From NCBI GenBank assembly GCA_036785325.1, contig JAXIVH010000024.1:3592119-3656118 (forward strand): a stretch of 64,000 nucleotides of DNA, in the 5' to 3' direction. The position numbers and the translations under genes are program-made. The notes beneath the pieces were generated by a model. The model did no database searches and was not told where the DNA came from. It saw only the letters and a program-made list of their open reading frames with translations. Numbering within the stretch: the stretch's first letter is position 1; each line of letters begins with the position of its first letter. Below, piece after piece: positions 1 to 12,300 of this stretch. This DNA comes from Urophycis tenuis. Its lineage: Eukaryota > Chordata > Actinopteri > Gadiformes > Phycidae.

Positions 1-484
1 TTAACATGTTTTTAATATATTTGGTAAATAAATACATTGTATTTTTGTTAAGTAAGTAAGTGTGTTATTAGTTGTGGTCTGAAGTGTTTGCTAGTGTGGA
101 TTGCTCACAGGGCTTGTGTGTTAATACCGCAAGGCTTTCACCCAGTTTAGCTAGATATACATCACATGATCCAGCTGGCCCCTGTGTTGTGTTAACTCAG
201 ATCTGTTACATGCCCGGCTGTACTGCCTGCTGCTAAGCCTGGTCCCATTGCGTTTCAAATGGAAATGTTGCTTAACCTAGACATTTTCTAAATCCCTGAA
301 TACATTCCTTTAAACTTTGTACTTAACTGTACGTAAAAACAACTTAAACACCCGATTTAGATAAATTGTGTAAACAGTGTATGGTCATTTGGCTGGATGA
401 ATGTTATTCTTTGCAATACACAAGAACTGCAAGCTTCCTTGTTTTAATCAGCTGTTGAACACCAGTGTGTTTTGTCATTTGTAG

Positions 485-1789
485 GAAATCTTCGGCCCGG
501 TGCTGTCTGTGTACGTCTATCCTGACAAAGACTACAAGGAGGTTTTGACTCTGGTGGACAACACTTCCCCGTATGCCCTCACAGGGGCAGTGTTCGCTAA
601 GGACAAGTAAGTGTCACTCTGTTTCAGAGGTGCGTTCACACTAGGCTCACACTTAGGTTCACACCATGTTAACATGCTTGGTTTCCACACCAGGTTTGTT
701 TTCACACAAGGGCAGTGTATTGAATCGGTGTTCCTTGTGACAGGAGTGTGGTCGCAGAAGCAGCCAAAGCCTTGAGGAACGCTGCGGGAAACTACTATGT
801 CAACGACAAGTCCACCGGCTCCATCGTGGCACAACAGCCATTTGGGGGCGCCAGAGCTTCAGGTAGGGTGCCTGCTCTCTCCCCTGTTGGTTTGTGGGGG
901 GAGGAAGGGATCACGTGGAGGTCACCACTGGAGGTCTGGGGTCCTGAAGGCCGCTGTTGAAATTCACGTAGTGTATAGGTTGGAACTGTAGTCAAGGGTT
1001 TAGAAGTTGACTTGAATTTGGACTGTGGTTTTGGGTACGTTGGATCACGGGCCGGCCGTGTGATGAGGTAGTGGTGAAGTTATTTGACTCCTAGCCAAAA
1101 GGTAGTTTGAAACCCAATGTCCCCACACGTAGCCTTGTCTTTAGACATCCTTGACCCAGATGCTACCAATACCAACTTGTATAACATGCCAACAGCACAC
1201 CAACTGAAACTAACTAACTGAAAAATAAAAACAAAGCAGGTTGCTTTGAATAAACATGTCTTGCTAAATAGCTAGATAGTAAAATATAGGATAAGCCCTC
1301 TCTGTGAGATATCAGTGTTTTTGGATAGGTTACAATTAAATAGTGTTATTGGTAGCTGTCCTCTCGATCAAACACAAACCTAGAACTACCAGTGTAAGCC
1401 AACCTTGGTGGTACAACACTGTTATCACAGTTACATTCTCAAAGGAGAATGATCCACATTGAATGTCACCACCTCAGCCCAAGCTCTGTAGAGGGGAAAA
1501 ACTATTATATTACAAAGGATATTGTTATCATCTTAACCTGTCACACTCGTGTCCAAAGCAGTATACTTCACAGACACTCTGCAGGTACCTTGGCAATGTT
1601 AAAGGAATGTCTCACAGTCGATCCGTCCCTGTGATTGATTGAACCGTCGGGTTATTGATCCTCCTGTCTCACCCAGGAACTAATGACAAGCCAGGGGGTC
1701 CTCACTACGTGCTGAGATGGACATCGCCGCAGGTCGTCAAGGAGACCTTCGTCCCACTGGACAAATGGGAGTACCCCTACATGAGCTGA
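485..1789 (+). CDS. aldh4a1: aldh4a1, C-terminal three exons (partial gene)
   Basis: Delta-1-pyrroline-5-carboxylate dehydrogenase oxidises glutamate semialdehyde to glutamate with NAD+ in the mitochondrial matrix, the second step of proline breakdown. Coding exons are 485-606, 744-862 and 1677-1789, all with AG/GT borders and matching phases (2, 1), ending in TGA at 1787. The first exon begins EIFGPVLSVYVYPD, the ALDH EIFGP motif. The second carries NAAGNYYVNDKSTGS and QQPFGGARASG, the cofactor and oligomer region typical of ALDH4A1. The last ends KWEYPYMS. The catalytic cysteine exon and all upstream exons lie left of the window. The residues match my memory of vertebrate ALDH4A1 closely, so the identity is secure; nothing looks broken. 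Confidence 0.95.
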
Positions 1790-1810
1790 GATGGTCCAGT
1801 CTCCCAGTCT

Positions 1811-1853
1811 TCCTCCCTCCCTCCCTCCCTCCCTCCCTCTCTCCCTCCCTCCC
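1811..1853. repeat. CCTC tetranucleotide tract
   Basis: Tandem CCTC/CTCC units, with one CTCT interruption, start 22 bases after the aldh4a1 stop codon and so probably lie in its 3' UTR. Confidence 0.9.
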
Positions 1854-2224
1854 TTGGTCCAGGGTTCGATCCCCTGGACAGCAGTAGAGAGACTTGAAGG
1901 CCATCAGAATGAGTTGAATGGAGACGCTTCACAGACTCTTCTTACATTTACAGTTAGGTCACTTACCTTTACCCAAAGGGACTTACAAATAGTACATTTG
2001 TCAGAATCTTCTGTCCTCACAGCTTCTCTTCTATGTTCTCCAATCCACCATCGGGATCAGGCTGAAAAACAGTATGTTAAAAATGAGGTGTGCAGTTCTA
2101 TATTCTTAGCAGTTTGAAGGGTAAACTAAATGCCCTGTCAACTGTATACGTCCCGATCGGACACGGAGGGTTTGGCTGCCCTGGTTAGGTGTTTTTATTC
2201 TGGTGAGAGGTTTGATGTCAGATT

Positions 2225-2605
2225 CAAGCCACATTTACACAGAGCCTGGTATTCACAGAAATGAATATTCGAATATCCGTTTTCAATAATAACATTGTGC
2301 ACACATTGTTTTCAAAAAGGTTGTCATTTACATCAACCCGCATAAATAGCCAAACAAACTGTTAACACATGGCGCTCACATGACGTTAAACATTTCTTGG
2401 CGCATAATGTGACATTTGAGAACCTAAAACCCTGTTTCTCCCAGTTGACATGGCAACACATAACCGGCGTTATCAGAAATCTCCACTTTGGCCAACATTT
2501 TTAGAAGTAATCGTTTTCTGTGATTAAAAACTGGGTTTTCGTGTAAACGAGAGGTCGAACCGCGGGGAAATATCTGCGTCTTCCCTTTGTGTAAACGGGG
2601 CCTCA
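2225..2605. mobile_element. possible non-autonomous DNA transposon (MITE-like)
   Basis: The left end reads agccacatttacacagag. The right end, read in reverse, gives aggccccgtttacacaaag, a loosely matching inverted pair. The interior has no ORF. The right-hand phrase gtgtaaacggggcct is one I recognise from fish hAT-type repeats. The termini are imperfect and I see no target duplication, so this is tentative. Confidence 0.35.
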
Positions 2606-3469
2606 AAAGAAGATCCATTTACCATTGGAGTTTGTCTTGTGGAGACATACCTACCTATTTTAGATTAAACCTGTTTTAGGCTGTATGAAAGAAATACAAC
2701 GTTCTTCAATAGGAACATCATGTGTAACCCTACATTTGTCAAATAGAAACCTCAAGTAAGGTACAGTGCAAAGTAAATTTTAATCCCAAAAAAAACAGAA
2801 GCCCGAGTGATCTTTAGCGTTTGTATGTAAACGTGAAACCTTATGCAACATTGGACAACTTCTCCGTCCTGATTCTTTACATTATGTTTTTAAGGTGTTT
2901 GTTTGTCTGTGTTTGGTTTGTAGGCCTACTCATTGTGTCCAGAATGCTAACAATACCCTAGTTAAGATAGCTAACACTTGCTATGCAGCAACTGTAAGGC
3001 TAACAATATCCTCCCACATAGCATGTGCACTTCCTGTTGCCCGTCAGGACTAAGAGGTGTCGATTGTTCTGCTATGAACCGGATACTGTTGGGCCTCCCC
3101 ACTTACTGCACTTTCTACATGACAGATAGCGTCCAGAGTGAATTATTTGATCATCAGGTACATTCATTTAGGTTTGTTTGTTAATTGTTTATTTCCAGGG
3201 AGGAGGGGACGGGTCAGCGATGTGTTTTCCTCAGATTATTTTGGTGCATTTAATCTTTGGCTGTCATATAACAACAGAACTGAACTGATTTCCTCATCTT
3301 CGAAATGTGCCTGTGTTTGCCACACACTGTAAACTAATTTAGGGCTGAATGTTTTTGATAATAGATAGCCTATTAAATTATTAAATAACCGTGTGCCTCT
3401 GTGTTGTTCTTACTGAATGTTATTGGAGGGTTATTATAACGTGATGCCACTAAACTGATGAGTTCTTTT

Positions 3470-3492
3470 ACACACACACACACACACACACA

Positions 3493-3565
<73 letters not shown>
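3470..3565. repeat. (CA)n microsatellite
   Basis: About 48 CA units with a single TC interruption near 3493. It lies in the spacer upstream of fam120a. The cysteine/valine ORF on the other strand is an artefact of the repeat. Confidence 0.97.
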
Positions 3566-3567
<2 letters not shown>

Positions 3568-4479
3568 CCAAGGGCTATGAATAGCATGAGAACGGGTCAA
3601 TGAGGTCAGCCCTGACTCCAGATCGCATGTGGCCCCCTCCTTAAGCAGTGGCGGCAGGCCACTAGAGGGTGATCAGGAGCCGGTTCTGCTTTTCAATAAA
3701 TAATATTGTGAGCAGCCTACAATTCATTTTCTGCAATAACCGGCCTATTCTAGTGTGTTGCAAGTGAAATTTGCAGAAATGTCCATTGTTGAGTTGACTG
3801 CGAATGATTCATTTTGTATGTTGCACTGATTTAACACTTCTCTAAGGTGACGACGTATGGGAGGGAGCAAAGAGGTCGGGGATGTGTTTTCGGGTTGCTT
3901 AGTTTCAACATGTAATCTTAGCTATAGCACCTTTTAATAGCACTTTGCCCATCATCAAACTGTCACTGTGCACAGTGCACACACACGTACGGCCCCTAGC
4001 TGCTGTATGCTGTCATTACATCAAATATACACAGTATTCAGTGGGAGACCTCGGATTTACCTCATTGATTTACAAATAAATTGACGGCAAATTGAATGAA
4101 CTGAAGACACGCTCTTGGGATTTGGTGGGTTATCTAGGGCAACGGGTCGTTGCCAGGTGTGGCCCAAGGACTGAACGCATGGTCGGTTTGTTCCGCAAGG
4201 GTAATCGTGCATACATGATTACAGGATATGACCTTAAATTACATATTATACAAAAAAAATCATGGCTGTATAATCGAAAAGCCTTGAGTGGATGTTGAGT
4301 TGCAAGAACAGTGAGACACCCAAACAAATATGTAGGAATTTACATTATGTCAGTGGTATTTTGAAATCCCCTTGCACTTACAAAACTAAATGCAAAACAT
4401 TGGATTTTGTCTTCCCTAAAATATGTGCGACTATATAGTCCAGATAACTAAAAATAGGAAATGGATTAAAAAAATATAT

Positions 4480-4851
4480 ATTCAAATCCACTCAGAGCGC
4501 ACGACTGCGTGCCTTTGCGTCGCGCAGCCGCCGTGCGTCTCTCTCTGCTCTCTAGCCTGCGAGACGCACCGCCGACATGGACGCTCCGTGAGACACGGTG
4601 CATGGGGCAGCTGCCAGCCATGAACCCAGAAGGAAACCACCAAACACCGAAAATGCTGCGAAAGCCCTCGTAATTTCCTTCGTCCCGGAGACATCCTCCA
4701 ACCCGCAGTATTAGGCTGTACACTCTACAGCTACAGTTGGTGGCCATTCACTGTCAAGGGGAGGGGCGCACGCCAACCCCCTTTTAATTCCAGCGATATT
4801 TCTCCCTTTTTCCTCTGTTTTTCTGGTTGTTTGACTTAAGCAGTGTAGACA
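4480..4851 (+). promoter_or_regulatory. fam120a promoter and 5' UTR, CpG-rich
   Basis: Composition switches abruptly at about 4490 from AT-rich spacer to CpG-rich DNA (gcgcacgactgcgtgcc, cgtcgcgcagccgccg), and this continues through exon 1. No TATA box sits at a useful distance from the ATG at 4852, which fits a CpG-island promoter. The exact transcription start cannot be read. In human the FAM120A promoter is bidirectional (FAM120AOS); I see no supportable divergent gene here. Confidence 0.6.
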
Positions 4852-7800
4852 ATGGGTGTGCAGGGTTTCCAGGAGTACATCGAAACGCACTGCCCTAACG
4901 CCGTGGTGCCGGTGGAGCTCCAGAAGCTCGCCCGGGGGAGCATGGTCGGAGGTGGTCGGCAGAGACCCCCTCAAAGTCCGCTCCGGCTGCTCGTGGACGC
5001 CGAGAACTGCCTCCACCGGCTCTACGGGGGGTTCTACACCGACTGGGTGAGCGGGGGGCAGTGGAACCACATGCTGGGCTACCTGGCCGCCCTCTCCAAG
5101 GCCTGCTTCCACGGCAACATCGAGCTCCTGGTGTGCTTTAATGGCGCCCTGGAGAAGGGCCGACTCCACGAGTGGGTCAAGCGTCAGGTGAACGACAGGC
5201 AGACCGCCCAGCAGATCGTCAGCCACGTCCAGAACAAAGGGACTCCTCCGCCCAAGGTGTGGTTCCTGCCCCCGGTGTGCATGGCGCACTGCATCCGCCT
5301 GGCGTTGCTCAGGTTCCGCATCGGGGTGAGTGCTGTGGCCCGGCCCCCGGAGGTAGCACCCTCCCCGGCTAGCCGTCACCCAACACGCACCGTGTACTGC
5401 TTGAGAACAGATGGGCTGATTCAAAACAGGATTGGCAGATTAAAACGTGGATTCCCCATCGTTATTAATTTGTTAATAGTGCTGCCATGTGTGCCATCAC
5501 TAAGTTTAGCGGAGTAGAGGTCTGTTTTAGGTCTGTTTAGATTTCACGTTAGATTATGATGTAATAGGAGCTATACTATATCTACTATACTGTGTAGTGT
5601 GTGTGTGTGTGTGTGTGCATATAGTTTGACTGATACTGTGTTTGTTATTCCCGTTAACTGTATAATTTAGTCATGGTTTGGATGTCTACAGTGTCAGCAT
5701 ACATACATGCATATATATGCTTTATGTATGCGTGTGGTTTTAAGAACTAATACTGCCCACAATCCAATACCTATATGAGGACTTCCTGCTTAGTCAAAAA
5801 GCCCCTTCTACACACATCTGGATGGTCTGCTCCCCCTGTGATGTCACTAGTGGAGGGAGTCTGAACTTGCACCCCATGTGATCAGATGGGTTTCCCCTGT
5901 TTCGTCTCCTCCCATCTCCCAGGTGGTGCAGAGCATCGAAGACCACCACCTGGAAGTGATAGCCTTATGCCGGGAGAGCGGCTTCCACGGCCTGGTGGCG
6001 TACGACTCTGACTACGCCCTGGTCAACATGCCCTGCTACTTCAGCGCCCACGCCCTCAAGCTCAGCCGCAACGGCAAGAGCCTGACCACCAGCCAGTACC
6101 TGATGCACCTGGTGGCCAAGAGGCTGCACCTCAACCCCAACCGCTTTGTCATCTTCGCGTCCCTCCTAGGTAGGGATTGCACGACGCTAACAGGGTGGCT
6201 GGGGAGGACGCTAATGGGTTGCAGGGGAAGATGCTAGGGGTCACTGCTCCGTAACATGCTAACATTCGCTATGGAAGATCCTAACCTTAGATGAGCATGG
6301 TGCCAGCAGTTGCTGGGTAATATGCTAACTGTGGCTTGGGAAGATGCTAACATTTGCTATTTAGTGTTTTAGCAGACACTTATCTAAAGCTACATAGTTA
6401 TTTCAGATACATGCCATGAAAGGGGCAGGTAGGGGTTTGAATCTTGCTCAAGGATACAGTCAGACATTGGACACTGTGGATTGAACCCAGAATCGTTTGT
6501 TTTGGCAGAGAATCGAACACCCTAACAGTGGCTGTGCAAGATGCTCGCAGTTTTCTGGGAAATATGCTAACGGCCGCTGGGCTAAATAAATAATACAGAA
6601 TGTGTGCTGGGTCCAACAAACTCACTGTTTTTGGTCTTGTTGTGTTTGCAGGGAATCACATACTGCCTGATGAAGACTTGGCTGCCTTTCACTGGAGTTT
6701 ACTAGGCCCAGAGCATCCTTTAGCATCACTGAAGGTAATCCTAAAGTTTCACCCGTGCTCAGTGGGACAGTGCCCACATTCAGTCTAAAACGATTGTTTT
6801 CGGAGAAGTCTGATCAGCTGTCTAATCAGAACCTTGTGCAAAGTTGCAGCTTGTTTAAAACCACAAAAATGCACCCGGGCCAGTTGTCTTCATGCTGGCT
6901 TGCGTCACTAACAAGTGAAAACATTTTTAGAATATGATTATGACACCAAATACCACCAAATTAATATTCGAGGACAGATGTTCAGAATGGAAACAGGCAG
7001 AATGAGACACGCCAGTAGTAACCAGCAGCAGTGCATTTGCTGTGTACCCCAGCACACCCACCAGTCTCTCTGTACCCTGCCAGCTGTCTGGCTGCAGGGA
7101 CAGTTGTGGTTTCAGACTCGTCAGCATATGGACGGACAATAATTAAATCTTTTCTCATCTTTGAATGGTATCGTATCAATTAAGAACGTGTTTCTCAGTT
7201 GTGTAATCTAAAGGATTGAGGACAACAAGATATGCCCTTAGAATGATCAAACATGAGGTTGGAAGGGTCAGACACTGAGGAGTGTTTAGAGTGGTATTTA
7301 GAATTCATAAGCCTATTGTGATATTTATCATTATCATCTAAAATTCCTTGTGATTATAGCGGTGGTACACTTTTCCCTATTGTCCAGCCCTGCTCAAACT
7401 TTCTGTCTAGTAGGAAGCTTGCGTTACGTGACAATGTTGCCCTTTTAATATGAAATATGAACCTGCCCCTCCAGCAATGCTACGAGGCAAAGCCGTGCTG
7501 CGGAGGAATAGGAGACGAGCCGTGCTGTTAGCATGGGTCAATTACTATCTCGTGTGTTTACGTGTGCACACAAACTGCCAGTGATTGACATGTACAGTAC
7601 TACAGCAACAGTGAGTCGGGCATCCAAACAGCGACTTCATGTTGAGTACTGCTGTCATGCTTTTATTCTAAATGTTTAATTTATGTGCTCATTTTATTTC
7701 ATGAGTTTCAATAAATTCCTGTAATTTGCTTCCCTTTCTGCGTTGGCAGGCCTGGGAGCTGTCGTTGTATGGTTTTGTAGCCTTAGCCTTATTGTGTTTG

Positions 7801-9302
7801 CGCCATCTGTTGCTGTTTTGACTGTCTGTTTTTGATCATGTCGGGCAGTTAGTAACACCTGTTTTCTAAAAAGGTGCTAAATATATAAAGTGTTATTATT
7901 CAGCAGCGTCACTCCTGTGAGCCGCTGGCAGGAGGCCAGTGCATGAGTCCTAAATACGACTCGGACTGATTATCCTACAAGTCCTGCAGTACCACTTAAA
8001 ACACAGTCTTGAGGGGAATACTACTCCCAGGTAACGTGATACCTGGGAGTCTGGCAGCAGCAGCAAACACTCATCACCTGAGTGCAACCTGTTTGTTGTT
8101 TGTGTGTTTCCTGTGGTTTAACCGTTGCCCCCCTCCCGACCCCACCCGCAGGTGCGTGCTCACCAGCTTGTGCTGCCACCGTGTGACGTGGTCATCAAGG
8201 CCGTGGCCGAGTACGTCCGCAACGTTCCAGACCCCGGCGACCTGGACACCATCGCAAAGGACATCTTCACACATTCACAGGTAGGGCACATCCTCATCTT
8301 CACACATTCACATGTAGGGCACGTCCTTATCTTCACACATTCACAGGTAGGGCATGTCCTCATCTTCACACATTCACAGGTAGGACATGTCCTGATCTAC
8401 ACACATTCACGGGTAGGGCATGTCCTGATCTACACACATTCACGGGTTGGGCATGTCCTGATCTACACACATTCACAGGTAGGGCATGTCCTGATCTACA
8501 CACATTCACAGGTAGGGCATGTCCTGATCTACACACATTCACGGGTAGGGCATGTCCTGATCTACACACATTCACGGGTAGGGCATGTCCTCATCTTCAC
8601 ACATTCACAGGTAGGGTATGTCCTGATCTACACACATTCACGGGTAGGGCATGTCCTCATTTACACACATTCACGGGTAGGACTTGCCTTCCACAATTTT
8701 TTTTGCCCGTTCAGCTTACTTGGTGTAAACAACCACTGGGCTGATAAAGACAAATGTTCTGTGCCACCAGTTTGATTATGGATAACTTGGAAATAACTTT
8801 TAATTACCCTTTCCAATAAATTGGATAGTATGCATATTGTTCATTAATGCAGTGTTCCCCTTTTCAGTGTACAAGCATACTGTATATAGCTTGGGGAACC
8901 CAGTGGGACCATGTTGTGGCCCACTTATCTCCTGACCCACAGATTGAGAACAACTGACCTAGATGAACCGAGGACGCGCGGTACTTTAGGTTCTCTCCGA
9001 AGGAACCGGTTCCTCAACATGTGGTCTTCTCTCCTCTCTGTGTCCTGGTCTGGTCCACCGGTCCACCGGTCCAGTCCTGCACTGCTGACAAAGTGCTGCG
9101 CTTCAGGAAGGCGGTGGAGTACTACACCGAGGCCAGCAAACCGACTCGCTTTGCGTCGCTGTTGGGTACGCTGCCTCCTTCATGTTCTCATCTGTGAGGC
9201 CTTTCATGGGCTGTGTATGGAGCCGGAGATGGATATAGATGTATTGATAGCTCAGAACCAACAGATCACTATATATATACTGTATATATGTATGTATGTA
9301 TC

Positions 9303-9342
<40 letters not shown>

Positions 9343-12300
9343 CATATATATATATCCATCTCTCTGTAGATCGAGAGACAGATATATCCATAGATGTATA
9401 TCATTGTTGCCGAGTGAAGAGAGCAGCTTGTTCTGATCTCATGTCGGTTGAGCAGGTGTGAACCTAGGGTGCCCTGCTGTAGCTCGGCGCCCTGCCGCCA
9501 TCACCTGCATGGCTGCCGTCCTGACGTCAGGCCGATGCCTGTGATTGTGTTGTTTCCAGTGGGACCAAAACAGACGGGCGGGCCTCCTGCCGTCCCACAA
9601 AGCTCTCCCCAGAAGCCACTCGACATTCCTCCGGCGGCTGTGACCGGGACGTCTGGGGTAGGACCCGCTCCACAGACAAGCACCGCCACGGACACCGCCG
9701 TCGGCCTGTTGCTAGGACTTCAGTCATTTGCCATTCGTTCGTTTGTTACCCAAAGCAACTTAGGAGCTGAAACGTATTATGGCTTGTTAGGATTTCAAAA
9801 AACTAGTGTCACTTTGTGCATTTTGTGCCTTTCCATTGCAATGCTTTTCCATTGATGTTTTGTCTTGATTTTGTGTTTGCAAAATAAGCACCCTGTTTGT
9901 ACACTATAATACCTCTTGGAGCGAATCGCAGGCCACCGTAAAGATGCTGACTATTCTCTCCCCTGTCTCCCGCTGGCCGCGGCCTTCTTGCAGTAGTAAT
10001 GGTGTATAAAGGGGCCGCTGGCCGTCTTCGTTCAGCGGCTGCTTGTGTATTCATCACATTTTTCTCCATTTGCATATGAGGTGCTCCGTGAAAGGTCTTG
10101 ATGACCATTCGGGGGGAACCACTGCCCTAGAGCGTTGTCCTTGTGTCCCCTCCTCCCCAGGCCCGGCACAGCGCCCAGACCCCTCAGGCCCAGCAGCAGA
10201 CCCAGCCTCGGGCCCCCGAGGCCGGGCACGGCCCCCCGGACCTCAGCCTCTTGGGAAACATTCCTCCAGAAGGGAAACACACGCCTCTGTACGAACGCTC
10301 CTCCCCGGCCACCACCACCTCCTCGCCTCAGACTCCTGCTGCCGTCGCCGTGGACACCAGCAACCCCCCCGACACCTCCACTGCCTCCTCCGTCATCGCC
10401 TCCTCTTCCTCCTCCTCCTCCTCCTCCACCATCACCTCCTCCTCCACCATCACCTCCTCCTCCTCTGAGAACGATGAAAGCACCGCCACGACAGCCAAGT
10501 AAGACACGTTGTGTTCGGGAAGCGTATGAAATATGCAGTGTTTTTTACACAACAATACTTTGAGATGACTTTCATGACACCGGGCTGAAGAGAACGGCAT
10601 ACAGAGCAGGTGCAAAAACAAAGGAGAATAAATGCATGAATGCATACCTCAATGAATCAGCTCCTGTTCAACGTTCAATAGTAGTTGTTTTACAAAGCTG
10701 GTTGTATCAAAGCATTTAATTGGAAGACATTAATAGAAACGAACAGACCTTTTTATGGCAGTGATTTGCCTTTGGCTGTTCAAGTGGTTTTTAGAAACGA
10801 CATGCAACTGAATCCCAAATGACCTAAATATAATAGACAATAAATCCAGTGGATGAAGACAAAGTTAACAGTTAAGAATTCAGCAGGATTATGGCATTTG
10901 GTATGAAAGGCCTTTTATTTATTGTTAAGTACTAGGAGATCAATCATCCCTTCTGTGAGCTAATCTTCACTGCTAAATTGAAACTGTTTGATTTATTATC
11001 ATAAGTATTCATCCTAACTATATCTCTGGAAACCTGTTACTTTTCAATAAAAGGCCAGAACAGCTAGCTGCCTTGACAGCATTGATGTCTGAACCATAAA
11101 GCCTTCAGAGATCTGTGTCTGTAATTGCTTTAGACCAGGCCTGGGCATCGAGTGGCCAGCGAATTCCAAATCAAGCTAAACAAAGGTTCCTGATGTAAGC
11201 AGCTACATATCCCAAATCTGCTTGATTTCATGTTTCAGGTACTATGAATGCAAGCACATGTGGTCTCGCCAAGTTTCATTCAGCTCAAGAGAACACCGCA
11301 TCAAAGTCAAACAATATGAGCAGGTAGCGAGCTAAAGGTGAACACAGTGTGGTGTGTTCAGTGGAATATGGAATTAAGGTGCAGGCGTGTAGTTTAGCTC
11401 CTCCCTCTGAGTATGTTTTTTCATCATCACATTTGGATGCTTGGGTACTTGAAGTGCGTGGGTGCACCTCAATACAGGTTCATGTCCACTGAACTTGGTA
11501 CAGAATGATACAGAAAGCATCACAAATGTTAGATTTCTTATTTATTGGAAGTCAACAGTATAATATGTACTTCTGTGGTTTACATGGTGAATTAAATATA
11601 ATTATTGTATTCACATAGCGTATAAGTGACTTTCACATATTACAAATGCTTCATAATCGTTACAGCAATTTATTTGCTATAATTAATCTAATGGTTAAGA
11701 TTTGACAGAATTTCAGCCCTCAAAGGCTTTTGGGATTTCTCAGTGGCTGCCAATGAAAAGACTTCATCTCATGTTTGTGTTTTCATCACTGTTGATGAAC
11801 TGTTAAGATAATAACATGCTGTCGCTGAAATTGACGCCCACACAATTACAATTGAGACTTTTCCTGTGGATTCTGTCGACCTTTTCAGAGCTCAGTGTAG
11901 GAAATGCACCCATTGTGATTGTTTTGATCATAAAACACAATGGCGTATCACTTTCCAGTTGAATACAGCTGGGTGAATGGGGATGACAGAGGGCTGCCTG
12001 CCCATTGTGAACTTAGTGGTCACAAGTTCACACTGAGTTGCTGGCAAGAGGTCTAACCAGAGCTGCTTCATTGTGGCCATTTGGATTTGACGTGGTGACG
12101 GATCACTAGTGGATCAGGATAGTGGATAGGAACACTGAGTCGCTCCCCAATGTCCACAATGTACCTGTAGGCATCTTGGTGCAAGACACCCTAACCCATA
12201 CCTGCTCCTTAATGACCTGAATTCACTTATTAACTCATCTGATGGGGGACTAAAGAGCTAAATGGTACATTAGCTGCTCCACGTTTGCCTTGTCATTTTC

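Larger units (their letters stand above)
1790..4480. other. aldh4a1 3' UTR and aldh4a1-fam120a spacer
   Basis: No coding exon is visible here. The first part should be the aldh4a1 3' UTR; it contains a CCTC tract and a short stretch resembling a common fish SINE tail (about 1940-2010). I could not fix the polyadenylation site: ATTAAA at 2664 and AATAAA at 3695 are both possible. A possible MITE (2225-2605) and a CA microsatellite (3470-3565) follow. Confidence 0.6.

Noticed and set aside
4711..5424. 237-residue open frame on the - strand opposite fam120a exon 1
   Set aside because: It lies antisense to the conserved FAM120A exon in CpG-rich DNA, where stop codons are rare. Its protein has no recognisable family and its end runs past the exon border without splice logic.
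8281..8676. The 33-bp array as coding sequence of fam120a
   Set aside because: The frame is open, but human exon structure ends the exon at HSQ. The next exon at 9075 joins in phase, and the repeats continue into a non-conserved frame with a stop at 8773.
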